DNA of 64,000 nucleotides. Origin: CBDFKJ01 sp965248805. Lineage in GTDB: Bacteria; Pseudomonadota; Alphaproteobacteria; UBA6615. Both the position numbers and the translations under genes were made by a program. The notes under the pieces are model-generated. The model saw nothing but the letters and a program-made list of their open reading frames with translations, had not been told where the DNA came from and made no database searches. This document shows, in pieces, positions 42,406 through 51,490 of the stretch; position 1 is the stretch's first letter, and every line of letters begins with the position of its first letter. The stretch is from contig CBDFKJ010000005.1 of the NCBI GenBank assembly GCA_965248805.1, positions 248,001 through 312,000 on the forward strand, written 5' to 3'.

Positions 42406-42659
42406 CTTCGCCATCACCTAGTCCGCCACCGATGGGGACACGCCGCGCGCACGGTAGACCACCGTGCGGGATCGGTCGAGTGGAGCGGTGTCAGCGGCGC
42501 CCCTCCGGGATCAGATTGAACCGGATCAGCTTGGCGAAGGTCGAGATGTGGTCGACGCCGGCGTTGGTCCGCGTGTCCGCCAACATGACGAAGCCGTCTT
42601 TGAGGCAAAGTCCGACGCAGTAGGTCATCGGGGACGGGGCCAGCGAAGGGGAGTGCATC

Positions 42660-43223
42660 ATGTCGAGATGGTCGATTGCCGGGCTGCTGTTGGTCGCGGT
42701 CTTGAGCGGCTGCGTGTCGCCCAAGGGCGACACGGTCGCGGAGAAAAAGCAGCACGTCCAGACCATGCGCAGCGAGACCCTCGCCGAGCTGTACCAGATC
42801 CATCCCTTCTCCAAGACCCAGATCGAAGGGGCCGCCGGCTACGGCGTGTTCAGCAATGTCGGGTTCAACTTGCTGCTGCTGTCGACCGCCAGCGGCTGGG
42901 GCATCGTGCGCGACCGTGATGACGGCAACGACACCTACATGAAAATGTACAGTGCCGGCATCGGGCCGGGCCTGGGCGTAAAGGACTTCCGCGGTGTGTT
43001 CGTGTTCACCACGCCGGAGGCGCTGGCCAGCTTCGTCGACAATGGCTGGGACGCCAGTGCCCAGGCCGACGCCGTGGCGAAGTCCGAAGACAAGGGCGGC
43101 AGCTGGGCCGGTGCGGTCGATGTCGCGCCGGGCATCAAGCTGTATCAGCTGGCCCGCCAGGGGCTGGCGCTGCAGGCCACGATCCAGGGCACCAAGTTCT
43201 GGAAAGACGACGAACTCGGCTAG
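42660..43223 (+). CDS. YSC84/SYLF-like lipoprotein
   Basis: A 187-residue protein with a lipoprotein signal (SIAGLLLVAVLSGC) and a SYLF-like (YSC84) lipid-binding domain: EGAAGYGVFSNVGFNLLLLS, MKMYSAGIGPGLGVKDFRGV, FVFTTPEALASFVDNG and the final LALQATIQGTKFW. SYLF proteins bind membranes. GGGGAG precedes the ATG. It stands alone, reading away from the IS630 insertion. Confidence 0.8.
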   Translation: MSRWSIAGLLLVAVLSGCVSPKGDTVAEKKQHVQTMRSETLAELYQIHPFSKTQIEGAAGYGVFSNVGFNLLLLSTASGWGIVRDRDDGNDTYMKMYSAGIGPGLGVKDFRGVFVFTTPEALASFVDNGWDASAQADAVAKSEDKGGSWAGAVDVAPGIKLYQLARQGLALQATIQGTKFWKDDELG

Positions 43224-43321
43224 ACGGCGTTTTGCATGACATTGGCTGGCGCGGCAATCGCATCGCTCTACCGGCGCTGGGGCGCGTTGCAAGCTAGGCG
43301 AGGATTGCCGCGAGCCGCGCC

Positions 43322-44345
43322 CTAAACGAGGCGATAACGGTTGCTATCGTGGATGAAATCGCGGTCGCTGATCGCGTCTGACGGTTTGCCGGCGAGTACC
43401 TGTCGCATGTCGTCGACCACCCGAGGACTATCGACATAGTATGAGTGTTCGACGATGCCGCTGGCCACCGGCGTACAGTCGATCAGTGTCACCTTTCCGG
43501 GAATCGCACGCGGCACTCGCGGACCGTCATCACCCAACCGATCGGGATTGCCTTTGGTCTTGTCCGACACGGCCATCGCCCGGTCTTCGTTGTTGAAGTA
43601 GACGTTCACGCGCTTGCCCAGCCGTGGCAGTCGTTTCAGCTTGTGCTCGTACTCGAAGGCGTCGTCGTCTTCGTCGGCCGCCATCAGAAGTACTTGATCG
43701 AAGATCCGCGGCGGCTGACCGGCTGACTGCATGCGAATTTCCTGCACCGCATGGCGCAAGACATAGTTGCCCATGCTGTGGGCGATGAGATGAACGCGCT
43801 GGTCACAGGCCTCTTGCGGTGTGGAGCCGCGCAGGAAGTCGGCCAGCTTGAGGAAGCCTCGGGCGAAAGCGGGACCCGAGGCGGCGGCGTCTTGGCGATC
43901 GTTGGCGTAGGCCAAAAAGGGATTTATCGAGCCGTCGGAGGGCCACGAGAACAGGACGGCATTGATGCCCGGCCCGCCCTCATCGTGTCCGAATTTGAGC
44001 TTGAGCCTGGCAGTGGCGGTCAAGGCCTGCTTGAAGCTGACGTTGTAGCCGTGAATGAAGACCACCGTATCGCGCGATTTGTTCTCCATTTTTCGGCGCG
44101 CGTGCAAGAATAGGCTTTCGCTGCCGAAGGCCGATTTCTTGACGTCCAGTCGCTTGCGGCCAGGGTCCTCGACAATTTTTTCCGGCTCGACATGCACGTC
44201 GAACACATTGAGATCCGCGCCCGTGACCTCGGCGTGGCCGAAAGCGCAGATTGGCAAGACCGTCTTCGCTGAAGTCCGCGCCAAAATCGTCGGGCTTCTG
44301 CTTGCGGTTGGGTTTCCGGTTCGTCGCGAAGTATACTTTGACCAT
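43322..44345 (-). pseudogene. DUF900-type alpha/beta hydrolase, one-base frameshift near the N-terminus
   Basis: It starts MVKVYFATNRKPNRKQKPDD at 44345 and reads to GLANLRF. Near 44245 an extra T (CTTTCGG for CTTCGG) shifts the frame, after which it continues GHAEVTGADLNVFDVHVEPE to the end. Hydrolase marks are DTVVFIHGYNVSFKQAL, the nucleophile motif IAHSMGNYVLRHA and a late His in IVEHSYYVDSPRV. The remaining 43322-44245 frame is long and contains the whole catalytic domain. One reversal of the indel gives a complete protein of about 340 residues. Confidence 0.8.
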
Positions 44346-44527
44346 TGGTTCCCCGTGTTCGCGTGTCCTGGCGGCGGCCCGCGCAGAGGTACCATAGCAC
44401 ACATCAGTGCCCGGCCAAGGAAGTCGGGCGGAGTTGCAAACCGCCGCCGGGCGGTAGGAGGCGAGCTGTGTTACGCCAGCGCGAACCGGTATTGGCGCCT
44501 GCTCAAAGAAACTGCCGGAGGGAGACG

Positions 44528-46330
44528 ATGACCGAACGCCGCAGCCATTGGTCCGCAACTGCACTCATCGCATGCGTTGTGGCGTTCGGAGTCGGCGCCG
44601 ACGCAGCGGCCCATGACGACGTTCATGGCAAGCCGCATTTCAAAGGCACGCGGGCCAGCCCGACGGCGGTGATGCGCGCCCTCAAGGCCGACGCTCACGC
44701 GGCGCAAGGTGCGCCCGCGCTGTCGGCGGTGCCATGTGTCAACGGCTTCGCCGACGTGCATCCATGCCACGGCATCGATTTGCTGGCCCTCGTGCCGCTG
44801 TCCGATCTGGGCGGCGCATCGCCACTGTCTAGCGGCAACGACGTCTGGGGCTGGACCGCCTCGGGCCGCGAATTCGCCATCGTCGGCGGCAACAGCGGCA
44901 CGTCGTTTGTCGAGATTACGGGTCCGGTCAGCCCGGACCTTGTGGGCTTCTTGCCGACCCACACGGTTAACTCGTCCTGGCGCGACATCAAGGTCTACGC
45001 CAACCACGCCTTCATCGTCAGTGAGGCCGGCGGCCACGGCATGCAGGTCTTCGACCTGACCCAGCTGCTCGGCGTGGCGGCGGCGCCGGTCACGTTTGCA
45101 GAAACGGCGCTGTACAACGAATTTGGCGGCGCCCATAACATCGCCATCAACGAAGACACCGCGTTTGCCTACGCCGTCGGGACCACCACTTGTGGCAACG
45201 GTGGGCTGCATATGATCGATATCATCGACCCCGTGGTCCCCACTTTTGCCGGCTGCTTCAGCGCCGACGGCTATACGCACGACGCCCAGTGCGTCACGTA
45301 CGACGGCACGGATGTAACGTATCAGGGGCGCGAGATCTGTTTTGCCTCCAACGAGAACACGCTCACGATCGTTGACGTCACCGACAAGGGAAATCCGGTG
45401 CAAATCGCGCGCCAGGGCTATAACGGCCGCGGCTACACGCATCAGGCGTGGCTGAGCGAGGACCATGAAACGCTATTCCTCGACGACGAATTGGACGAGA
45501 GAAACTTTGGTCATGGCACGCGCACGCGGGTCTGGGACGTTTCGCTGCTCTCCAGCCCGGCGGTGATCGACACCTTCACCAACACGACCGCGGCCATCGA
45601 TCACAATCTCTACGTCAAGGGCGACGCGATCTATCAAGCGAACTACCGCGCCGGGCTTAGTGTCCTGCACATCGTGCGTGATGCCGGGGGCATCTACAGC
45701 ATGCTCGAAGAGCGTGCATACTTCGACGTCTACCCGTCGTCCGACAGCGCGAACTTCAACGGTGCCTGGAGCAACTATTCCTATTTCCCCAGCGGCACGA
45801 TTGTGGTCAGCGGCATCGAACAGGGCCTGTTCGTACTCGCCCTAAATCTTGCCGACGAGATCAAATGGATGATGCCCGCCAATGACGATGACGTCGTCTC
45901 CGGCGCCGACGTTCCGCTGGAATTTCTGGCCAGGGACGGCGAGCTGGGCGCGGCGGCGCCGACAGTCGAGTGGCGGCTCGGAACCGAGGTGGACTGGAAC
46001 TCGACCGTGCCGGTTGGCAACGACCTCTATGAGGCGAGCCTGGACTCGACGGCTCTGACCGACGATACGCACGAATTGGTCGCGCGCATGACGGACGCCG
46101 ACGGCAATCCGACACTAACATCGATCTGGATCACCGTGTCCAACAACGGCGCGCCACCCACCGCCGGCTTCACCAGCCCGGCCGACGGCGACACGGTGGG
46201 CGGCAATATTACCTTGATGGCCGCCGCCAATGACTACGGCAGCGTCGTGGCCGTCACGTTCGCCCGCAACGGCCAGGTGATTGGCAACTACCGACGGCAG
46301 CAATGGTTGGTCGGTGAAGTTGAACACTAA
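44528..46330 (+). CDS. Choice-of-anchor B family protein, 3' end frameshifted
   Basis: A 600-residue exported protein with a signal peptide (ATALIACVVAFGVGADAAAH) and LVIVD-type beta-propeller repeats: CHGIDLLALVPLSDLGG, GNDVWGWTASGREFAIVGGN, IVSEAGGHGMQVFDLTQLLG, DHNLYVKGDAIYQANYRAGL. It matches the choice-of-anchor B family (surface proteins with varied C-terminal anchors). Ig-like domains follow from about 470. The frame breaks near 46290, at TACCGACGG where TACGACGG would keep frame, so the last Ig domain and tail are in another frame. GGAGGG precedes the ATG at 44528. Confidence 0.85.
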   Translation: MTERRSHWSATALIACVVAFGVGADAAAHDDVHGKPHFKGTRASPTAVMRALKADAHAAQGAPALSAVPCVNGFADVHPCHGIDLLALVPLSDLGGASPLSSGNDVWGWTASGREFAIVGGNSGTSFVEITGPVSPDLVGFLPTHTVNSSWRDIKVYANHAFIVSEAGGHGMQVFDLTQLLGVAAAPVTFAETALYNEFGGAHNIAINEDTAFAYAVGTTTCGNGGLHMIDIIDPVVPTFAGCFSADGYTHDAQCVTYDGTDVTYQGREICFASNENTLTIVDVTDKGNPVQIARQGYNGRGYTHQAWLSEDHETLFLDDELDERNFGHGTRTRVWDVSLLSSPAVIDTFTNTTAAIDHNLYVKGDAIYQANYRAGLSVLHIVRDAGGIYSMLEERAYFDVYPSSDSANFNGAWSNYSYFPSGTIVVSGIEQGLFVLALNLADEIKWMMPANDDDVVSGADVPLEFLARDGELGAAAPTVEWRLGTEVDWNSTVPVGNDLYEASLDSTALTDDTHELVARMTDADGNPTLTSIWITVSNNGAPPTAGFTSPADGDTVGGNITLMAAANDYGSVVAVTFARNGQVIGNYRRQQWLVGEVEH

Positions 46331-46496
46331 GAGGCTGAGCCCCGGCGATCACGTCCTGACTGTCCGGGCCGAGGACGATGGCGGGATCTTCTCCGAACCC
46401 GGCGATGACCCCAATGGCACGATCACTGTCACCGTGGGTGGTGGCGGCGGTGGTGGTGGCGGGGCGAAGTGTCACCCACGCAAGGGTTGCCCGTAG
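46281..46496 (+). pseudogene. Displaced 3' end of the choice-of-anchor B gene
   Basis: In the shifted frame the Ig domain continues DGSNGWSVKLNTKRLSPGDH, then LTVRAEDDGGIFSEP, a nine-glycine run and a basic Cys-containing tail (AKCHPRKGCP). This is probably the true C-terminus of the protein. Confidence 0.7.
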
Positions 46497-46586
46497 CCGG
46501 TGACTACCGTCGCGGGCCCGCTGCTTGATCGCACCTAGCTAGCTGTCCCCCTCGGCGCGACACGTGCCACTCACGGCGCACGCCTG

Positions 46587-47153
46587 ATGACCGAGCGCGC
46601 CGACGCTGGCGGCGATATGCGGCCCAAGGTCATTGGGCCGTCCCTCATTCTGTTCGGTGCGCTCGCGGCTGTCAGTGGCGCTGCGTGCCTATATTGGCGC
46701 GGCGCGGCAGCTTTCACGGAAGCGCTCGTCGGCGACGTCGATCTGGTGCTGTTCGTATTGCCGCGCATTGGCGCTGCGGTACTGATCGCTGGTTTCCTGC
46801 AGACGCTGGTGCCCAAGGACGTCGTGGCGCGTCTGCTGGGCGAGCGTTCGGGACTGCTTGGTATGGCGATCGCGACGATTGCCGGCGCCCTGACACCGGG
46901 CGGGCCGGTGACGTCCTTTTCGCTGGTGGTGGCGCTGGCGACCTCGGGTGCCGGCCGCGGCCCGCTGGTCGCCTATATCACGGCCTGGAGCCTGTTGGGG
47001 TTGCAGCGCATCCTGATATGGGAACTGCCGCTGCTCGGGCCCGAATTCACGCTCTGGCGCTACGCCATCTCCGCGATGTTGCCGATTTTGGCCGGCTTGA
47101 TTGCGCAGCAGCTCCCACTGGCGACCGGCCGTCCGGCGGCACCGGACCGTTGA
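46587..47153 (+). CDS. Half-size permease, subunit 1
   Basis: A 188-residue membrane protein with five hydrophobic segments (LILFGALAAVSGAACLYWRG, LVLFVLPRIGAAVLIAGFLQ, and others). The motifs VPKDVVARLLGERSGLLGMA and AGALTPGGPVTSFSLVVALA resemble the ArsP/UPF0718-type predicted permease family, where each half of the protein has one LxPGGPV loop. It is followed after 4 bases by a paralogous half. Start at 46587 or the ATG at 46617. Confidence 0.75.
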   Translation: MTERADAGGDMRPKVIGPSLILFGALAAVSGAACLYWRGAAAFTEALVGDVDLVLFVLPRIGAAVLIAGFLQTLVPKDVVARLLGERSGLLGMAIATIAGALTPGGPVTSFSLVVALATSGAGRGPLVAYITAWSLLGLQRILIWELPLLGPEFTLWRYAISAMLPILAGLIAQQLPLATGRPAAPDR

Positions 47154-47157
47154 AGCC

Positions 47158-47670
47158 ATGCTAGCGACACTTATTCTGCTCTGGGCGGTGGCGATCGGGT
47201 TGGCGGTGACGGCCTACTTTCGGCCGGGCGATCCGTTCAAGCACGGCATGGCGTTTGCGCACCAGCATTTCCTGATCATGCTGCCGCGCGTGGTCCTGGC
47301 CATTCTAACGGCCGGGTTTGTCGCACCGATCGTGCCCCAGGAGCTTGTATCAAGCTGGCTGGGACCGGCGTCCGGCCTCGCTGGTATCGCTATCGGCGCT
47401 GTCGTCGGTGCCGCTCTGCCTGCCGGTCCGGTGGTGGCGTTCCCGCTCGCGCTGGTCCTGTTTAAGGCCGGCGTCGGCGTGCCGCAACTGATCGCCCTGT
47501 TGACCGCCTGGTCGGTCTACGCCGCCCACCGCATCATCGGCTACGAGCTGCCGATGATGGGATGGCGCTTCTCTGTCGTGCGGTTGACCGCATCTCTGCC
47601 GCTGCCGATCCTGGCCGGGCTGGTTGCGTGGCTGGCAACGACGATCGCGCCCGTTGCCACGTCGCCGTGA
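47158..47670 (+). CDS. Half-size permease, subunit 2
   Basis: A 170-residue paralogue of the preceding gene with the matching blocks IMLPRVVLAILTAGFVAPIV, PQELVSSWLGPASGLAGIAI and GAALPAGPVVAFPLALVLFK. Two tandem half-genes with only 4 bases between them suggest an obligate heterodimeric transporter equivalent to the single-chain permeases elsewhere. The substrate is unknown. Confidence 0.75.
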   Translation: MLATLILLWAVAIGLAVTAYFRPGDPFKHGMAFAHQHFLIMLPRVVLAILTAGFVAPIVPQELVSSWLGPASGLAGIAIGAVVGAALPAGPVVAFPLALVLFKAGVGVPQLIALLTAWSVYAAHRIIGYELPMMGWRFSVVRLTASLPLPILAGLVAWLATTIAPVATSP

Positions 47671-47719
47671 CCGATGCGGTCGACGACAAGGGGCGCCACC
47701 TGGCTGGCCTGATCAATGA

Positions 47720-48262
47720 TTAGCGCCCGCCGGCTGCGGGCTTGAATACTCGACGTGCAACACCGTCCCGGCTCAGGACTGCATGCTTTGCCGCGGCCAG
47801 CACGTGGACGATGATCAGCGGCGGAAACACATGCCCGGCGGCATCGTGAACCTCCTCGACGAAGTCATGGAATCCGGAGCTTGACCCCATGGGGGAGGGG
47901 ATGGCGATCACTCCGAATATGTCCAGGGGTCTCCCCAGGGACCACGGCAGCAGATATCCTGAGATAACGACCACGACGATGGCCGCGATGAATCCCCAGA
48001 GGACGACTTGTCGAACGACGTTTAGGACGAAGGCCTGATCCGGCGTTTCCGCCATGCCATGCCGTCCGCGGCGCCACACGCGCCATAAGAGAAGCAGGCC
48101 CGCGATCGCACCGCCGCTCACGTGAAACACGTACTCGGCGCTGCCCTCCTCACCCTCGTGGGTCACGAACAATGCCACCACAAGGATTGCGGCGACCCAG
48201 TGGAGGACGATGGACACTCGTGAATAGCCGACACTGCGGGTGGGATTGGTCGTGTTGTCCAT
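47720..48262 (-). CDS. Cytochrome b561 family protein
   Basis: A 180-residue four-helix membrane protein for quinol/cytochrome electron transfer. Candidate haem ligands are His in SIVLHWVAAILV, EYVFHVSGGAIAG, and the pair in VHDAAGHVFPPLIIVHVLAA. The ATG at 48262 gives MDNTTNPTRSVGYSRVSIV, the usual N-terminus; longer upstream frames have no family sequence. It is convergent with the permease pair. Confidence 0.85.
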   Translation of the reverse strand: MDNTTNPTRSVGYSRVSIVLHWVAAILVVALFVTHEGEEGSAEYVFHVSGGAIAGLLLLWRVWRRGRHGMAETPDQAFVLNVVRQVVLWGFIAAIVVVVISGYLLPWSLGRPLDIFGVIAIPSPMGSSSGFHDFVEEVHDAAGHVFPPLIIVHVLAAAKHAVLSRDGVARRVFKPAAGGR

Positions 48263-48476
48263 TCTCCGGGTCACTGGCCTTGTTTGGCGGGCGCTGGAGC
48301 CGTGCACACGCACAGTACCCAACTGAGCGCGCGGCCCGGCCGATCGCAAGGAGAATTGCAGGCGAACCTCGCCGGCGATCGGCGCGTAACTGGTTGCGGC
48401 TGTGCTATCGTGGCACCATGTCAGTCCGCCCCGTCTCCGAAATCTGGTGACACCGGTGCGACTCCGCCGAACACGC

Positions 48477-49295
48477 ATGGCCTTGACCACGGCGCTGGGA
48501 TTCGCGCCCCGCGGATATTTCATTCCCTACCGCTATGCCGGCCTCATGCCAGGCGCCGGCCAACGCCCACCCTACGCTGCCATCGCCGATCTGTTCGGCC
48601 ACCACAAGTCCGATTTCGACTCCGTTCTCGCCGCCGTTGAAGGCTTTGCCGACCGGCTGCGGGCCATCGGAGATGCGCCGCCGCCGGCGCCGCGCTGGGA
48701 TCAGGACTGGTTTGCGGCACTGGACGCGGCCGCCGCATATGCCCTGGTGCGCACGCGCGCGCCAAAGCGCATCGTCGAGGTGGGCTCCGGCCATTCTACC
48801 CGCTTCCTGGCGCGCGCAATCGCCGACGGCGGCATCGGCTGCCGCATCACTGCAATCGATTTGGCGCCGCGCGCGACGCTTGCGGGCCTGGAGAGTGTCG
48901 ATCTGCTGCGCGTGTCGGCACACGAGGCCGGCCTCGCGCCGTTCGAAGCTCTGTCGCCGGGCGACATGCTACTCATCGATTCGAGCCACGTCCTGATGCC
49001 GGGAACAGATGTGGATCACCTGCTCAATCATGTGCTGCCGTCACTGCCGCCCGGAACGTTCGTCCACGTCCACGATATCTTCCTGCCTGACGACTATCCT
49101 GCCGAGTGGGCGTGGCGCGGCTACAATGAGCAACTCGCAATCGCGCCGTTGCTCACCGGCGGCGGTTATTCGCCGGTATTTGCATCGCACTATGTGAGGA
49201 CGCGCATGGCAGATGACTTGCACGATTCGGTCATCGCCGACTTGCCGAGATCGGCGGGGGTGAGGGAATGCTCGCTCTGGATAGAGAAGCGCTGA
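48477..49295 (+). CDS. Class I SAM-dependent methyltransferase
   Basis: A 272-residue protein with the SAM-binding motif I RIVEVGSGHSTRFLARAI, an acidic motif near RITAIDLAPRATL, and DMLLIDSSHVL as motif after strand 4, followed by VHVHDIFLPDDYPAEW. This pattern is seen in class I methyltransferases of the cephalosporin-hydroxylase/TylF-like group. The substrate is unknown. The start is uncertain: ATG 48477, or the GTGs at 48447/48456. Confidence 0.82.
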   Translation: MALTTALGFAPRGYFIPYRYAGLMPGAGQRPPYAAIADLFGHHKSDFDSVLAAVEGFADRLRAIGDAPPPAPRWDQDWFAALDAAAAYALVRTRAPKRIVEVGSGHSTRFLARAIADGGIGCRITAIDLAPRATLAGLESVDLLRVSAHEAGLAPFEALSPGDMLLIDSSHVLMPGTDVDHLLNHVLPSLPPGTFVHVHDIFLPDDYPAEWAWRGYNEQLAIAPLLTGGGYSPVFASHYVRTRMADDLHDSVIADLPRSAGVRECSLWIEKR

Positions 49296-49303
49296 ACCGA
49301 AGC

Positions 49304-50179
49304 TCACACTGCGCGTTTGCGGCGCTGCATGAGCTGCAGGATCATCGGCGTTAGAATGAGTTGCATGGCGATGTCGAGCTTGCCCCCGGGGATGACGATG
49401 GAGTTGGCCCGCGACATGAAGCTGTCGTGGATCATCGACACCAAATAGGGAAAATCGATGCCGCTGGGGTCGCGAAAGCGGATCACGACCAGGGATTCGT
49501 CGGCGGTTGGTATCCAGCGGGCGATAAACGGATTGGAAGTGTCGACCGTTGGCACACGCTGAAAATTGATGTCGGTCTGAGTGAACTGCGGGCAGATGTA
49601 CTTCATGTAGTCCGGCATTCGCCGCAGGATCGTGTCCGTCACGGCCTCGGTCGAATAGCCGCGGGCGGCCTTGTCACGGTGGATCTTCTGGATCCACTCG
49701 AGATTGATCACCGGTACGACGCCGATCTTGAGGTCCGCATAACGCGCAACGTCGGCCGTCTCCGTAACGGCGGCGCCGTGTAGGCCCTCGTAGAACAGCA
49801 AATCGGTATCGTCAGGGAACGGCCGCCAGTCGGTGAACGTGCCCGGCGGCGAGCCATAGGCTTCGGCCTCCTCCTGGTCATGAATGTAATGGCGTGTGCG
49901 CCCGTTCCCGGTCTCGCCGTAGGTCTTGAACACGTCGGCCAGCTCTTCCAGCAGGTTGGCCTCGGGCCCGAAATGGCTGAGGTTCAGGTTCCCTTGGCTT
50001 TCGGCCTCGGCGATGGCGCGTTTCATGTCGTTGCGGTCGTGGCGATGGAAAGCGTCGCCCTCAATGAATTCGGCGTTGACCTTCTCGCGGTGAAAGATCT
50101 GCTCGAACGTGCGCCGCACCGACGACGTGCCCGCGCCGGAGGAGCCGGTGACGGAGATTATGGGATACTTTTCGGACAT
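49304..50179 (-). CDS. cbbP: Phosphoribulokinase
   Basis: A 291-residue class I (bacterial) phosphoribulokinase, which makes ribulose-1,5-bisphosphate in the Calvin cycle. The P-loop is SVTGSSGAGTSSVRRTF; DAFHRHDRNDMK and YEGLHGAA hold substrate and catalytic residues; the middle segment VINLEWIQKIHRDKAARGYS is diagnostic. GAGGAG lies 7 bases before the ATG at 50179, overlapping the stop of the FBPase gene 10 bases upstream. No RuBisCO gene is in the window. Confidence 0.95.
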   Translation of the reverse strand: MSEKYPIISVTGSSGAGTSSVRRTFEQIFHREKVNAEFIEGDAFHRHDRNDMKRAIAEAESQGNLNLSHFGPEANLLEELADVFKTYGETGNGRTRHYIHDQEEAEAYGSPPGTFTDWRPFPDDTDLLFYEGLHGAAVTETADVARYADLKIGVVPVINLEWIQKIHRDKAARGYSTEAVTDTILRRMPDYMKYICPQFTQTDINFQRVPTVDTSNPFIARWIPTADESLVVIRFRDPSGIDFPYLVSMIHDSFMSRANSIVIPGGKLDIAMQLILTPMILQLMQRRKRAV

Positions 50180-50189
50180 TGTGCGCTCC

Positions 50190-51212
50190 TCAAGTCCGGA
50201 ACAAGCCACGGCGGCCGAATAGCGGTGACCGCTCCCCGCTGGTGTGGGGGTCGCGGTGGAAATTCGCGACTCGCTCCACCTCATCGCGCGAACCGAACAC
50301 CAGTGGCACCTGTTGATGCAAGGTCTTGGGCACGATGTCGAGAATGCGCTGGTGGTCGTCTGTGGCGGCGCCGCCGGCCTGTTCCATCAGATAAGCGATC
50401 GGATTGGCTTCGTATACCAACTGGAAACGCCCCTGCTCGTAGCCGGGCCGGTCATCGCGCGGATACAGGAACACGCCGCCGCGCGACAACACGCGAAACG
50501 CCTCGGCCGCCAATGTCCCGATCCAGCGCATGTTGAAGTCCTCATGTTGCATGGCGCCGGCGGCCGAAATACAGGCGTCGATGTAAGCCCGCACGGCCTC
50601 ATCCCAGTGCCAGTAGTTCGACGCGTTGATGGCGTATTCGCGCTTGCCGGGAGGAATGCTGAGTCCAGCGCGCGTGAGGACGAACGTGCCGGCCTCGCGG
50701 TCGAGCGCAAAGCCATGCGCCCCGTCGCCAACCGACATGATCAACGCCGTGTGCGGTCCATACATGGTGAAGCCGGCCGCCAGTTGCTCGGCGCCGGCGC
50801 GCATGACCGGAGCCGCGCTCGGTTCGGCCGGCGAGGCCGCCCGGTAGATCGAAAATATGGTTCCCACCGACACGTTGGCGTCGATATTGGAGGCACCGTC
50901 CAACGAATCGATCGCGACCGCCAGCGGCGCGCCCGAATTCATCGCACGCGCATCCGGCTCCCGCTTGGAGGCAGCGACGGCGACCGGTGCCTCGCCCAGA
51001 CCTGCCATGAACAGCGCATCGGCACGGGCCTCGATGTTCGATTCGTCACTGTCATCGCCGGTACTCCATGCCAGCGGCCCCTGGCCGACCAGGGTGGAAA
51101 CCCGCGCCGCAATATCGGCAATGACACAAATCGTGTCGGCGATAGCCTGTTGCTCGGCGCCTCCGCGCGAAAACTCGCGCAGATGCCCGCGAACATCTAT
51201 TCTTTCACCCAT
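50190..51212 (-). CDS. cbbF: Fructose-1,6-bisphosphatase class I
   Basis: A 340-residue FBPase (EC 3.1.3.11) for gluconeogenesis and the Calvin cycle. Metal site DSLDGASNIDANVSVGTIFS; substrate segments FTMYGPHTALIMSVGDGAHG and NYWHWDEAVRAYID; late RWIGTLAAEAFRVLSRGGVF. The first segment is strictly family-like. GGGGAG precedes the ATG at 51212. It is the first gene of a cbbF-cbbP pair with 10 bases between, so it is probably the cbb-type enzyme. Confidence 0.95.
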   Translation of the reverse strand: MGERIDVRGHLREFSRGGAEQQAIADTICVIADIAARVSTLVGQGPLAWSTGDDSDESNIEARADALFMAGLGEAPVAVAASKREPDARAMNSGAPLAVAIDSLDGASNIDANVSVGTIFSIYRAASPAEPSAAPVMRAGAEQLAAGFTMYGPHTALIMSVGDGAHGFALDREAGTFVLTRAGLSIPPGKREYAINASNYWHWDEAVRAYIDACISAAGAMQHEDFNMRWIGTLAAEAFRVLSRGGVFLYPRDDRPGYEQGRFQLVYEANPIAYLMEQAGGAATDDHQRILDIVPKTLHQQVPLVFGSRDEVERVANFHRDPHTSGERSPLFGRRGLFRT

Positions 51213-51490
51213 CGCGCGCTCCCCTTGGCTCGTGCGGCCTCGACGATTGACGGGACCGGAAGGTGTTCGCCGCTGGCAGCCGAGCGTGCGCACCGCCGCA
51301 AAGTGTCCCCCGCTGCGGCGGACCGCCCGTGTTCATTTTTCGTCCGCCCACACGACCGGGCGGAGAGCGCCACAACGGTCCAAATGACGCGGGACGGCGA
51401 GCAAATTGTCAACTGTGGCGTGCACGGCTAAGTGGCGGCGCCGCTCGCGGCAAAGCGAAAAACAGCACGCGCGCGGCGGTGAAGTGCCCG
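51213..51490. other. Intergenic region upstream of cbbF
   Basis: No gene supported. It should contain the cbbF-cbbP promoter; I see no clear CbbR-type TNA-N7/8-TNA operator and no cbbR gene beside it. Confidence 0.4.

Larger units (their letters stand above)
41156..42414 (-). pseudogene. VOC/glyoxalase superfamily gene split by IS630 copy E at codon 4
   Basis: Rejoining 42405-42414, one TA and 41156-41515 restores a 123-residue protein starting MAKLGGTTPILRIFDEAKAR. It is a VOC-fold protein of the bleomycin-resistance/glyoxalase type (FYLDFLDFAVTFEHRFGE, LYVGVSRDGCELHLSEHHGD, ITDPFGNRLNFFEP) with a plausible metal-ligand set of His and Glu. Insertion was in the CTA Leu4 codon. The remaining 3' part keeps an open frame extending into the element, so a longer hybrid product could be made, but the native start is separated by 885 bp. 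Confidence 0.9.
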
